A program made the position numbers and the translations under genes. The notes beneath the pieces are model-generated. The model did no database searches. It had not been told where the DNA came from and was given only the letters and a program-made list of their open reading frames with translations. From positions 1 through 64,000 of the forward strand of contig NZ_JANUCA010000001.1 in the NCBI RefSeq assembly GCF_024807145.1: a stretch of 64,000 bases of DNA, given 5' to 3'. The DNA is from Microbacterium sp. AK031 (GTDB lineage Bacteria; Actinomycetota; Actinomycetes; Actinomycetales; Microbacteriaceae). Shown here piece after piece: positions 17,571 through 26,330 of this stretch (position 1 is its first letter; each line of letters starts with the position of its first letter).

Positions 17571-19046
17571 ATGGATCTGCGCGATTACATGAGGGTGTTT
17601 CGAGCACACTGGCTCGGGATGTTGCTCATCATCGCAGCAGGAGTGGTGCTCGCGTTCGGATGGACGCTGTTCCAGCCGAAGGTCTACACCGCAGACACAA
17701 CGGCGATCGTGCAGGCCACTGCTGGAGATGCTGCTCCGAATGACCTCGGCACAGCCACACTCGGCAATAATCTCGCCAACTCGCGCGTGAAGACCTATGT
17801 CGCACTCGGCACGACGCGCTCAGTCGCCGACCGCGTCGTCGAGCAGCTCAACCTTGACGCGTCGGCCGACAGCCTCGTCCAACGAGTCTCTGTCACACAG
17901 ACGCTGGACACACCTTCGCTCACGATCACCGCCGAGGGTCCGACGCCTGAGGCTGCGCGCGATCTTGCCCAGGCTTGGGCTCAGTCGATGTCTGCTGAGG
18001 TCAACAGGCTCGAGTCGGGCGACGTCGCGACGCCGGGAGCGATCTACCTGACGCCGATCGACAGTGCTGGGCTTCCCACCAGTCCGTCATCACCGAACGT
18101 CAGGCTCACTCTCGGGGTCGGCCTCCTTGCCGGCATCGTCCTGGCTATCGCTTATGCGCTGCTGCGTTACACGTTCGATCGTCGGATCCGCTCTGTCGAG
18201 GCCGTCGAACGCGAAACGGACGTCGCGGTCGTCGGCTCCATCCCCGAAGAGAAGTCGTTCAGCCCGGACGAACGTCTCATCCCGTTCGACGGCGGTAACT
18301 CGACCTCGAGCCGCAATGCGCATCTGTTCCACATCGCCGAGGCGATGCGGGAATTGCGTACCAACATCCAGTTCATGGATGTAGACAATCCGCCGCGGAC
18401 CATCGTGGTCACCAGTCCGCTTCCAGGCGATGGCAAGTCGACCACGGCGTCGAACCTCGCCATTGCCCTTGCCTCGAGCGGCAAGCGCGTCGTTCTCATC
18501 GATGGCGACCTGCGCCGCCCGATGATCGGCACGATCTTCGGCCTCGGCAAGACTGCCGGCCTCTCCGACGTGCTTGCCGGTCGCGCCAACATCACCGACG
18601 TCGCCCAGAGATACGGCAACGGCAACCTGCTCATCGTCGGCGCGGGACAAATCCCGCCGAACCCCAGCGAGGTACTCGGGTCGGAACGCATGCGCGAGTT
18701 GCTGCACTCCGTCGCGCAGGAGGCCATCGTCATCATCGACGCTCCACCGCTCATCCCTGTCACTGATGCTGCAGTTCTCACTCACAGCGCGGACGGCGCC
18801 ATCATCGTCTCCACCGTCGGCCGGACCACGTACGAGGTTCTCGGTCGCGCCCTCAGCAACCTCGAACGTGCCGACGCTCGCGCTCTGGGCATCGTGCTCA
18901 ACCGCGTGCCGCGCCGCGGCGCGGGTGCGACGTACTACGGGTACCAGTACCATGGTGAGTACTACCGTCGTGATGATGAGGATGCCGAACTGCGCGGACC
19001 CCTCCGCAGTGGCGCCGGAGCGCTCACATTCACTTCAGAAAAGTGA
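17571..19046 (+). CDS. Wzz-BY-kinase fusion (polysaccharide co-polymerase, tyrosine autokinase), copy 1
   Basis: The 491-aa protein has an N-terminal Wzz domain between two membrane helices (residues about 17-35 and 180-200) and a cytoplasmic BY-kinase domain. Walker A is PLPGDGKSTTASN near residue 282, Walker A' is VVLIDGDLRRP near 306 and Walker B is VIIDAPPL near 386. The C-terminal tail has a tyrosine cluster (YYGYQYHGEYYRR, about residues 455-470) for autophosphorylation. Such proteins control chain length and export. ATG 17571 is preceded by GAGAGG. The PqqD-like gene follows by 28 bases; a tyrosine phosphatase lies opposite. Confidence 0.92.
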   Translation: MDLRDYMRVFRAHWLGMLLIIAAGVVLAFGWTLFQPKVYTADTTAIVQATAGDAAPNDLGTATLGNNLANSRVKTYVALGTTRSVADRVVEQLNLDASADSLVQRVSVTQTLDTPSLTITAEGPTPEAARDLAQAWAQSMSAEVNRLESGDVATPGAIYLTPIDSAGLPTSPSSPNVRLTLGVGLLAGIVLAIAYALLRYTFDRRIRSVEAVERETDVAVVGSIPEEKSFSPDERLIPFDGGNSTSSRNAHLFHIAEAMRELRTNIQFMDVDNPPRTIVVTSPLPGDGKSTTASNLAIALASSGKRVVLIDGDLRRPMIGTIFGLGKTAGLSDVLAGRANITDVAQRYGNGNLLIVGAGQIPPNPSEVLGSERMRELLHSVAQEAIVIIDAPPLIPVTDAAVLTHSADGAIIVSTVGRTTYEVLGRALSNLERADARALGIVLNRVPRRGAGATYYGYQYHGEYYRRDDEDAELRGPLRSGAGALTFTSEK

Positions 19047-19074
19047 AGCCCGCTCGGGTTGGGGAGTAATCAGG

Positions 19075-19368
19075 ATGGGCGAGAGGCAGACAGCGGAGCG
19101 GATCAGCATTGCGGCGGACGCCGCCTGGGTGCAGACCGGGACTCGAGTCGTGGTGATCGACCTCGTGCACCTCGCACAGGACCCGATCGTCCTCGAAGGA
19201 ACGGCCGCCATCATCTGGGAGACGATCGCGCTGAGCGATGGCACCTCGCTCACGGAGATCATCAGCGACCTCGCCGAAGATTTCGCACTTGACGAAGACC
19301 GCATCAGGGCCGATGTCGAAGAAATGGTCCGCACTCTGACAGCTCGCGGAGCGCTCAGCGTCCGCTGA
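19075..19368 (+). CDS. PqqD-like protein (copy 1)
   Basis: The 97-aa protein has the PqqD pattern: an N-terminal strand pair (VVVIDLVHLAQDPIVLEG), a Trp-containing helix (TAAIIWETIALSDG), SLTEIISDLAEDF, and a final helix VRTLTARGAL. PqqD-type domains usually act as peptide chaperones that present a leader to a modifying enzyme. Here there is no radical SAM or cyclase neighbour; it follows the BY-kinase gene and likely shares its transcript. A similar gene sits at 43919 and a third such domain ends the HprK-like protein. Confidence 0.75.
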   Translation: MGERQTAERISIAADAAWVQTGTRVVVIDLVHLAQDPIVLEGTAAIIWETIALSDGTSLTEIISDLAEDFALDEDRIRADVEEMVRTLTARGALSVR

Positions 19369-19383
19369 CGTCGTTGCCGCGCG

Positions 19384-20121
19384 TCAGTGCAGCACAGCGG
19401 TGACGATCCGCTGCACCGCATGCAGCCCTGGCGAGATCTGGCTCGCTGACTGCTCATACACGGTACGATCCCGGCGGTAAGGATCGATCACGTCGTCGTC
19501 GGCTCCTCGTGTCCGAGACAACGTGCGACGGTCGTTCACGAGCACCGCGGCGGCGCGCAGCCTTTCCGCAGTCGAGATGCTGGCGTCGCCGCGAACCATC
19601 GCAGCATCCATTCCGGCGGTCAGGCGCGCGAATTCCGGCACAGTGAACGTTCGCTTCATGACTTTCGGTGCCATCTGCACCACACGCTCCCGCTGCTCCA
19701 CAGTCATGGTGAGTATGAGATCTGACTCGAACAGCAGGGGCTCGGCCAGATATCGTGCGCGGTGCGCGGTCGCGGCAGCCGGGTCGGCGCCGAGCTTGAT
19801 CGCGATCTCCTGCGCGGGCGTGGTCATCTCGTACCCGACGAGCGCCTGCGTACCGGCGCTGTGCACGTGGACACCCCGCGGCTCAAGTGCGCGCCGGAGC
19901 AGAATCTCGGCCATCGGCGACCGGCAAATGTTGCCCGTGCAGACCGTCAGGATTGTCGGGCGCGCGTCTTCTGGGCGCGCAGCTGCGCTCTCGGCCGACG
20001 CGAAGAGCCCGGGCAGAGGACCAGACGACTGCGTCTCGGGCGTCGAAACCCCCGCGGTACGTCGGCGCCATTCGCGGCGGCTGATGCCGACGGGAGGCTC
20101 ACTCGGAGGAAGCGAAATCAC
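19384..20121 (-). CDS. Low-molecular-weight protein tyrosine phosphatase with N-terminal extension
   Basis: The catalytic P-loop CTGNICRS starts near residue 60 (VCTGNICRSPMAE) and the general-acid loop is DVIDPYRR near residue 213, as in LMW-PTPs such as Wzb. The product of 245 aa is longer than the usual about 150-180 because of a polar, probably disordered 55-residue N-terminal extension. It is expected to dephosphorylate the tyrosine tail of the BY-kinase encoded convergently next door, and perhaps the second BY-kinase, since no other phosphatase is seen. Confidence 0.88.
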   Translation of the reverse strand: MISLPPSEPPVGISRREWRRRTAGVSTPETQSSGPLPGLFASAESAAARPEDARPTILTVCTGNICRSPMAEILLRRALEPRGVHVHSAGTQALVGYEMTTPAQEIAIKLGADPAAATAHRARYLAEPLLFESDLILTMTVEQRERVVQMAPKVMKRTFTVPEFARLTAGMDAAMVRGDASISTAERLRAAAVLVNDRRTLSRTRGADDDVIDPYRRDRTVYEQSASQISPGLHAVQRIVTAVLH

Positions 20122-20152
20122 ACTCTCAGCCTAACGGCGCGGATCAGTGACA

Positions 20153-21463
20153 TCACGGCCGCCCCATCCCGAAGTATTGCCAGCCGGCTGCGCGCCAGGA
20201 TGCGGCGTCGAATCCGTTACGAGCGTCGACCACCACGCGCCCCGTCGTGAGCGACGACGCGTGCTCGGGCGTCAGTTCGCGGCGGTACTCGTCCCATTCC
20301 GTCACCATGACCACGGCATCCGCATCGCGAATCGCGTCATCTCTGCCGGCGACGTACGTCAGCTGCGGGTGAAGATGGCGGGCGTTCTCGATCGCCTGCG
20401 GGTCTGTGACCACGACGTTCGCGCCGAGGCCGTTCAGCCGCACAGCGACATCGAGCGCCGGAGAATCACGCACATCGTCGCTGAACGGCTTGAACGCCGC
20501 GCCGAGCATCGTGACCTTCTTGCCGAAGACCCTGCCGCCGAGTCCGTCGACCACGAGCTGCACCGCCCGATCGCGGCGGCGCAGGTTGATCGCATCGACC
20601 TCACGCAGGAAGTTCACCGACTCACCGCGTCCGAGCTCTTCGGCACGCGCGGCGAACGCACGGATGTCCTTAGGCAGGCATCCGCCACCGAAGCCGATTC
20701 CCGCACCGAGGAAGCGACGGCCGATGCGCGCGTCGTGTCCGATCGCATCCGCGAGCTGCGTAACATCGGCACCGGTGACTTCGGCGATCTCGGCCATCGC
20801 GTTGATGAACGAGATCTTGGTCGCGAGGAACGCGTTCGCCGCGACCTTGACGAGTTCGGCCGTCGCGTAGTCGGTGATGATAAACGGGGTGCCCTTGGCG
20901 ACAGCGGGGTGATACACGTCGCGCAGGATGGCTGCCGCGCGCTCGCCATCCGCTCCGGCGGGAACCCCGGCGACCAGACGATCGGGGTCGACCGTGTCTT
21001 GCACGGCCCAGCCCTCGCGCAGGAACTCCGGGTTCCAGACCAGCGTCGCGCCGGCACCCGAGATCCGTGGAGCGAGCTCGGCGGCGGTGCCCACCGGGAC
21101 CGTCGATTTGCCGGCGACGATGTCGCCTTCAGCGAGGTGGGGGAGCAGCGCGTCGATCGCCGTGTTCACATGCGTGAGGTCTGCGGCATACCCGCCTGCC
21201 TGCTGCGGGGTGCCGACACCGACGAAGTGGACTGCTGCGCCCGCCGCAGCGGAGATGTCGGTCGTGAACGACAGGAGACCGGAACGGATGCCGTCGTCGA
21301 GGATCTCCTGCAGACCCGGCTCGAAGAACGGAGCCTTGCCCACAGACAGCGCGTCGATCTTGCGCGAGTCGACGTCGATGCCGACGACCTCATGCCCGAT
21401 CGACGCCATGGCCGCCGCGTGCACAGCGCCCAGGTATCCGCAGCCGATGACCGAAAGTCGCAC
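20153..21463 (-). CDS. UDP-glucose 6-dehydrogenase family protein
   Basis: The 436-aa enzyme begins with the NAD-binding VIGCGYLGAVHAAAMASIGHE (shown by its first residues VIGCGYLG), has KSTVPVG, NPEFLREG, and the catalytic cysteine in GFGGGCLPKD near residue 261. It oxidises UDP-glucose to UDP-glucuronate, supplying an acidic sugar for the polysaccharide. Start is GTG 21463 with AGAGAGGAA upstream. It is encoded downstream of a GT4 gene on the same strand. Confidence 0.92.
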   Translation of the reverse strand: MRLSVIGCGYLGAVHAAAMASIGHEVVGIDVDSRKIDALSVGKAPFFEPGLQEILDDGIRSGLLSFTTDISAAAGAAVHFVGVGTPQQAGGYAADLTHVNTAIDALLPHLAEGDIVAGKSTVPVGTAAELAPRISGAGATLVWNPEFLREGWAVQDTVDPDRLVAGVPAGADGERAAAILRDVYHPAVAKGTPFIITDYATAELVKVAANAFLATKISFINAMAEIAEVTGADVTQLADAIGHDARIGRRFLGAGIGFGGGCLPKDIRAFAARAEELGRGESVNFLREVDAINLRRRDRAVQLVVDGLGGRVFGKKVTMLGAAFKPFSDDVRDSPALDVAVRLNGLGANVVVTDPQAIENARHLHPQLTYVAGRDDAIRDADAVVMVTEWDEYRRELTPEHASSLTTGRVVVDARNGFDAASWRAAGWQYFGMGRP

Positions 21464-21585
21464 GATGGTAGTTCCTCTCTCGGACGAACATTGGCCTCAT
21501 CATCCCGTCCGCGAACGCGGCATTCAGGACGTTCAGGTGGCCGGGAGGTGTCCGTTTCGTTACCTCTGGGAGAACGGGCGACTGC

Positions 21586-22764
21586 TCAGGCCGCCGGCCG
21601 GAAGCGTTTGGAGGAAGGCGACGGCAGCGGTTGCGCCGGCCGCAGGTGCCTCACATCGCGTTCGACGCCCACGAACCGGCGGATCTTCGAGGTGAAGATG
21701 TCTTCGTGGAAACGCGCGGTCGCGGTGCGGGCGTTGAAGCGCGGCAGAAAAAGCGCTGTGCTGATCGCGTCGGCGAGGGCGACAGCATCCGTCGACTCTG
21801 CCATCACGCCGCTCACCCCGTCGACATACGTCTCGATCTGGCCACCCACCGGACCGGTGACCACAGGCACCCCCGCCGCCTGCGCCTCGACCGGCACGAT
21901 GCCGAAATCCTCGACGGGCGGGAAGACGAACACCGATGCACGCTGCATGAGCGCATACATCAGGGCATCAGAGGGGGCGATCACGAAGAGCACTGGCACT
22001 CCGGCCTGCTCTGCGACAGCACGCAGACGCGCCTCATCCGGCCCGGAACCGGCGATCACTGCAGGAAGGCCCACTCGCGCCGCGGATTCGATCACGAGGT
22101 CGAGACGCTTGTAAGGAATGAACCGCGATGCGCCCAGCACGTACGAATCAGGTAGACGATCGATGATCCGGCGCTCATCATCATCTGTGACACCGGTGCG
22201 CCAGTCTGCGCGCGACAGGATGCGATCGACCGCGACCGGAGGGTGGATCACCGTCGCATCCCGATGCCACGCCCGCTGGATGCGCTCGCGCACGAACTCA
22301 CTGTTCGCCGCGATCGCCGTCGCCTCCTGTGCGCGACGTCGATCGATGCCGCGGAAGATCGGCGCGACAGCACGTACCGCCGGGTTGTCGCCACGACGGT
22401 CGAGTTCAGGGTTCCAGATGTACCGCGCGGGCGTGTGCGCGTAGACGTACTTGGGGATGTTTTGCCCGACCAGGCGCACATGATGCGCGAAGACATAGGA
22501 GCTCACCAGCATCCAGTCGTACGGCCAATCGGCGCTGACATGACGCCACAGCGACGGCATCAGCGGCAGAGCCATCGCCTTGTGGCGACGCAGCGGCGTG
22601 CGCGCGAGCCACGACTCATCCAGCTGCCGCGTCGGGAACGCCGACGGCTGATCGCTCCACAGGCAGCGGATGTCGGCATCAGGGAACGCATGCCCCATCA
22701 CATCGAGCACGCGCTCCGCGCCGCCCGAGCTCTCGATCCACTCCGTGACGAGCAGGCCGCTCAT
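21586..22764 (-). CDS. GT4-type glycosyltransferase
   Basis: The 392-aa GT-B protein has the N-terminal WIESSGGAERVLD loop and the C-terminal donor-binding pattern (GASRFIPYKRLDLVI, AGSGPDEARLR, FPPVEDFGIVPVEAQAAGVPVV). The EDFGIVPVE segment is the E-x7-E nucleotide-sugar motif. It should act in the cytoplasm on lipid-linked intermediates. The final 30 residues are a polar tail. It precedes the UDP-glucose dehydrogenase gene by 122 bases on the same strand. Confidence 0.85.
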   Translation of the reverse strand: MSGLLVTEWIESSGGAERVLDVMGHAFPDADIRCLWSDQPSAFPTRQLDESWLARTPLRRHKAMALPLMPSLWRHVSADWPYDWMLVSSYVFAHHVRLVGQNIPKYVYAHTPARYIWNPELDRRGDNPAVRAVAPIFRGIDRRRAQEATAIAANSEFVRERIQRAWHRDATVIHPPVAVDRILSRADWRTGVTDDDERRIIDRLPDSYVLGASRFIPYKRLDLVIESAARVGLPAVIAGSGPDEARLRAVAEQAGVPVLFVIAPSDALMYALMQRASVFVFPPVEDFGIVPVEAQAAGVPVVTGPVGGQIETYVDGVSGVMAESTDAVALADAISTALFLPRFNARTATARFHEDIFTSKIRRFVGVERDVRHLRPAQPLPSPSSKRFRPAA

Positions 22765-23047
22765 CGTAGCCGCCCCGGATCACAACTGCGCATGCTAAAC
22801 GCCTTTCCCCAAAGGACTTCGACAGCCCTCCCACAGGGCGTCGTCATCGACGACCCTCCCACAGGGCGTCGATGAGCTAATCATGCCCCATATCCGTGGC
22901 GTTCGGGGACACATCTTCTTCTGCACAGGTGGCAGTTCGGCGGCGCTGTCCCGAGATACCGGCATCCATGGTCCGCGCGTCGAACGCCATCGCTATGTTC
23001 GAAACGCCGCAGCAACAGGCGATCTCAGGCACAATAGGAGCATGTAC
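22765..23047. other. Intergenic region with tandem hairpins
   Basis: This 283-base divergent gap between the GT4 gene and a small membrane-protein gene contains no supported gene. Its one clear structure is a pair of hairpin-forming repeats at 22821-22871. Confidence 0.5.
22821..22871. repeat. Two tandem hairpin-forming repeats
   Basis: The 18-base string CCCTCCCACAGGGCGTCG occurs at 22826-22843 and 22854-22871. Each copy lies within an imperfect hairpin, with arms of about nine bases and a single bulged A, e.g. CGACGACCCT against AGGGCGTCG. There is no T-tract. It could be a double operator, an RNA-processing element or a dispersed intergenic repeat. Confidence 0.6.
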
Positions 23048-23275
23048 ATGTCCGCCGAAATGATCACGACCATCGTGGGCGTCGTTTCGCTTCTGCTCGC
23101 CCTTGCGGCAGGTTTCGGATGGATCATCCACCGCACAGATGCACAGCTCGCCGGTGTCAGGGTTGAGATCGCCGACACGCGTCGCGACCTCGGGGTTCGC
23201 ATGGACAAGGTGACCGAAGAGCTTGTCGACGTGAAGATCGCCGTCGCACGTGTTGAGGGCTGCCGAGGCACTTGA
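23048..23275 (+). CDS. Small membrane-anchored coiled-coil protein
   Basis: The 75-aa product has one N-terminal membrane helix (IVGVVSLLLALAAGFGWII) and a charged helical remainder with heptad-like spacing (about residues 30-70). AGGAG at 23036-23040 is seven bases from ATG 23048 and only one from ATG 23042, so 23048 is the likely start. No family was recognised with confidence; it resembles generic small DUF-type membrane proteins. It precedes the O-antigen-ligase-like gene by about 95 bases. Confidence 0.55.
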   Translation: MSAEMITTIVGVVSLLLALAAGFGWIIHRTDAQLAGVRVEIADTRRDLGVRMDKVTEELVDVKIAVARVEGCRGT

Positions 23276-23370
23276 TCACCGACCGCTGGCCTTCGTCGTC
23301 GCCCGCACGACGATGATCATGCGCTCACGCTGCACCACCATCGTCCCAGTACCGGTGTCATACTGACTCA

Positions 23371-24777
23371 ATGGGGATCGGTGGGGATCCGACCCGCCTG
23401 CGAACGGGGGTTCGTCGGTGGCTTGCGGACCTGTGGGCGGACGCGTGGCGGTGGGTGCTGTTCGCCATCGTCGTCGTCGGCGCGGTCTATTTCGTGCTCG
23501 ATCGGGGCCTGGCCAACGGAGCCATCGACGCCATCGTGATCGGCGTGTTCATGATCGCTGCCGTGATCACGTGGTCGAAACCGATCGCGACGATGCTGAT
23601 GGCGACGCCCGCGATCTTCATCGTCGAGCGGGTCGGCATGGGCGGCGGTGACCTCACCGTTTCAGATGCGGCGCTCGCCGCCGGCTTCGGGGTCGCCGTG
23701 CTGCTCGGGCAGCACGAGCACACACCGCCGATGCGGGCGATGCTGTGGCTGAACCTGATCTACCAGCTCAGCACGGTGTTCACGGTGATCATCAACCCGT
23801 TCCAGCAGAACGTCATCGAGTGGGTGCACGCGTGGCTGCTGATCTCGGGAGCCCTGATCCTCGGCTGGGCGATCGGGCGGGCAGGCAGGGCATCCATCGC
23901 GATGCGCCTGATCCTCATCATCGGTGCCGTGATCGCGGTTGGCACTGTCATCACGGCGATCATGAATTTCGCGCGAGGCGAGTTCGCCGGTGTGTACCCG
24001 GCCTGGCCGTGGCCGATGCACAAGAACTTCGCCGGTGGTGCGCTCGCCTTCGTGGCCTTCGTCGCCTGGATCAACCCCGACTGGGCACATATTCCGCGGC
24101 GCTGGGCGCGCATCGTGCTCGTGCTCTGCCTTTTCGCGCTGCTGCTGACCCAGTCGCGACAGGCGATCATCGGCTTCATCGTCGTGATGCTCATCCATGT
24201 GCTGCGCCAGGGTGGGGCCAAGCACTGGGTGCTCGCCTTCCTGCTCGCGCTGCCCGGCATCGTGCTGCTCGTGCAGAGCGTGATCGAGCAGGTCGAATCG
24301 CAGAACCAGCACAACTCGGTCTACCAGCGCCTCAACTGGCTGCAGGAGGTCTACCATCTGTGGCGCGATCAGCCGCTCGTCGGTCACGGCCTGCGGTACT
24401 GGTACGTGCATCCGACCGCCAACTTCCAGCCGCCGCAGGCCGAGCTCGAGGTCATCGCCTCGACAGGTCTCGTGGGCCTCGTCGGTTTCGCGATCATGTG
24501 GGTCGGGTTCATCGTCGTGCTCTGGCGAGTGGATCCGCGATTCGGGATGCTGGCACTCGGCTCGGTACTCGCACGCATCGTGCAGGCGCAATTCGACCTG
24601 TTCTGGGTCTCGGCGCAGGTGTCGATTCCGTTCCTGATCGCCGGGATCTGCCTGGGCGCACAGGCGTTCGAGGCGGCACGGTCAACGGGAGAATTCGAGT
24701 TCGCGGCATCCGTGCCCGTGCGTAAGATCAGATCCAACACTCTGGGGGCCACATGGAACTCCGCGACTATTTCGTAG
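23371..24777 (+). CDS. O-antigen ligase/polymerase-like membrane protein (Wzy_C family)
   Basis: The 468-aa protein has about eleven membrane segments and the Wzy_C-type core: LLLTQSRQAIIGFIVV followed by the large loop ending HGLRYWYVHPTANFQPP, where His and Arg residues typical of ligase/polymerase sites occur (VGHGLRYW). It would polymerise or ligate the flipped glycan on the outer face. Its end overlaps the start of the second BY-kinase gene by 25 bases. It is distinct from the Wzy-like protein at 3694, pointing to a second polymer. Confidence 0.82.
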   Translation: MGIGGDPTRLRTGVRRWLADLWADAWRWVLFAIVVVGAVYFVLDRGLANGAIDAIVIGVFMIAAVITWSKPIATMLMATPAIFIVERVGMGGGDLTVSDAALAAGFGVAVLLGQHEHTPPMRAMLWLNLIYQLSTVFTVIINPFQQNVIEWVHAWLLISGALILGWAIGRAGRASIAMRLILIIGAVIAVGTVITAIMNFARGEFAGVYPAWPWPMHKNFAGGALAFVAFVAWINPDWAHIPRRWARIVLVLCLFALLLTQSRQAIIGFIVVMLIHVLRQGGAKHWVLAFLLALPGIVLLVQSVIEQVESQNQHNSVYQRLNWLQEVYHLWRDQPLVGHGLRYWYVHPTANFQPPQAELEVIASTGLVGLVGFAIMWVGFIVVLWRVDPRFGMLALGSVLARIVQAQFDLFWVSAQVSIPFLIAGICLGAQAFEAARSTGEFEFAASVPVRKIRSNTLGATWNSATIS

Positions 24778-26330
24778 CACTGCGGCGGCACGCACTGGCG
24801 ATCGTGCTGCTCACGCTGATCGGGGTCGGCGTCAGCTACGGCTGGGCGAAGCTGCAGACACCGGTGTACGAGGCCTCGGCCAGCGGCTTCGTGAAGTCGC
24901 GCGACGTCGGAACCGAAGCGGACGTCGTCGTCGCACCGGGTGCGGAAGACGCGATCGCCAAGGCCAAGGTCGACACCTATCTCGACATGGCGCGGTGGCG
25001 CACCGTCGCCGAGCACGCCGCCGCCGAGCTCGAACTCACCGACACCCCCGAGCAGCTCGTCCGGCGCATCACGGTCGAGAACCCCACGCGCACCGCGATC
25101 CTGCGCATCACCGCGCAGGGATCGAGCCCTGAGTCCGCACGCGACCTCGCCTCGGCCTGGGTGCGCGGACTCACCGCCACGATCGACGATTTCGACGGCG
25201 ACGGGACGGAGGGATCATCGCCGGTCACCGTCATCCTCGGAGAATCCGCGGTGCTGCCCGAGGCGCCGGCCTTCCCCGACACTCGCATGGCCGTCGTCAT
25301 CGGCGGCATCATCGGGTTCGCCGCCGGCATCGCCTTCGCGTTCATGCGTGCATACTCCGACCGGCGGATCCGCGTCGCCGACGACGTCGAGCAGCGACTG
25401 GGCGTCTCGGTGCTCGGCGCGATCCCGACGATCTCGGGTCTCGACAAGCACCAGCGGCTCCTCACCGACCTGGACGGCTCGTCGAAGAGCTCGTTCGCAG
25501 TCTCGGAATCGCTGCGCGTGATGCGCACGAACCTGCAGTTCATGGATGTCGACCATCCTCCGCGGCGCATCGTCGTCACCAGTGCGCTGCCCGGTGAAGG
25601 AAAGTCCACCGTCGCGGCGAACCTCGCGGCGACACTCGCCGCGAACGGCGCACACGTCGTGCTCGTCGACGGTGACCTGCGCCGCCCGACCGTAGCGCGC
25701 ACCATGGGCCTGGCACACGGCGCCGGACTCACCGACGTGCTGGCCGGGCGGGCAGAGCTCACGGACGTGCTGCAACGGGCGCCGGGTATGCCGGGGCTTC
25801 TCGTGCTCGGCGCCGGCACCACCCCGCCGAACCCCAGCGAGCTGCTCGGCTCGGACCGCATGAAGGCACTGCTCGACCAGCTCGCCGACCATGCCACCGT
25901 CATCATCGATGCGCCGCCGCTGCTGCCCATCACCGACGGCGCGATCCTGACCCACCAGGCCGACGGCGCGATCCTCGTCATCGCGGCGGGGTCGAGCACG
26001 TACGACATCGTCGGCAAGGCGATGGATGCCATCGAGAAGGTGCACGGACGCGTGCTCGGCGTCGTGCTCAACCGTGTCGCGCTCTCCAGCTCGGGGACGC
26101 GCTACGGGTACGGGTACCAGGCGCAGCCTCCAGAGGAGGAGCCGGTCGCGAAGACGCCGCGTCCGCGCAGGGGCGGGCGGCAGTCCTTAGGGCCCCGGCG
26201 CGCACCGGCCGACCCGGCAGACGCATATCAGGCAGACGAGACGATGTCGATCGAAGACCTCCTGCGCGCGACGGATTCCGTTGAGCCTTCCGAACAGCGG
26301 CCCGGCGGACGTGGTGCACCGAAGAGATGA
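24753..26330 (+). CDS. Wzz-BY-kinase fusion, copy 2
   Basis: The 525-aa protein has the same layout as the protein at 17571: Wzz domain between helices near residues 16-35 and 180-200, then a kinase with Walker A ALPGEGKSTVAAN near 277, Walker A' VVLVDGDLRRP near 302 and Walker B VIIDAPPL near 382. The tyrosine tail is short (YGYGYQ), and is followed by a proline/arginine-rich extension of about 70 residues that copy 1 lacks. It is coupled to the polymerase-like gene upstream and followed by a GT4 gene. Confidence 0.92.
   Translation: MELRDYFVALRRHALAIVLLTLIGVGVSYGWAKLQTPVYEASASGFVKSRDVGTEADVVVAPGAEDAIAKAKVDTYLDMARWRTVAEHAAAELELTDTPEQLVRRITVENPTRTAILRITAQGSSPESARDLASAWVRGLTATIDDFDGDGTEGSSPVTVILGESAVLPEAPAFPDTRMAVVIGGIIGFAAGIAFAFMRAYSDRRIRVADDVEQRLGVSVLGAIPTISGLDKHQRLLTDLDGSSKSSFAVSESLRVMRTNLQFMDVDHPPRRIVVTSALPGEGKSTVAANLAATLAANGAHVVLVDGDLRRPTVARTMGLAHGAGLTDVLAGRAELTDVLQRAPGMPGLLVLGAGTTPPNPSELLGSDRMKALLDQLADHATVIIDAPPLLPITDGAILTHQADGAILVIAAGSSTYDIVGKAMDAIEKVHGRVLGVVLNRVALSSSGTRYGYGYQAQPPEEEPVAKTPRPRRGGRQSLGPRRAPADPADAYQADETMSIEDLLRATDSVEPSEQRPGGRGAPKR

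Noticed and set aside
20147..22114. Long plus-strand open frame (655 codons) opposite UDP-glucose dehydrogenase and a GT4 gene
   Set aside because: It is the arginine-rich mirror of two clear minus-strand genes, a common effect in GC-rich coding DNA, and shows no family motif.
22821..22871. Start of a CRISPR array
   Set aside because: Only two 18-base copies with a 10-base gap and palindromic content; no cas genes are nearby.
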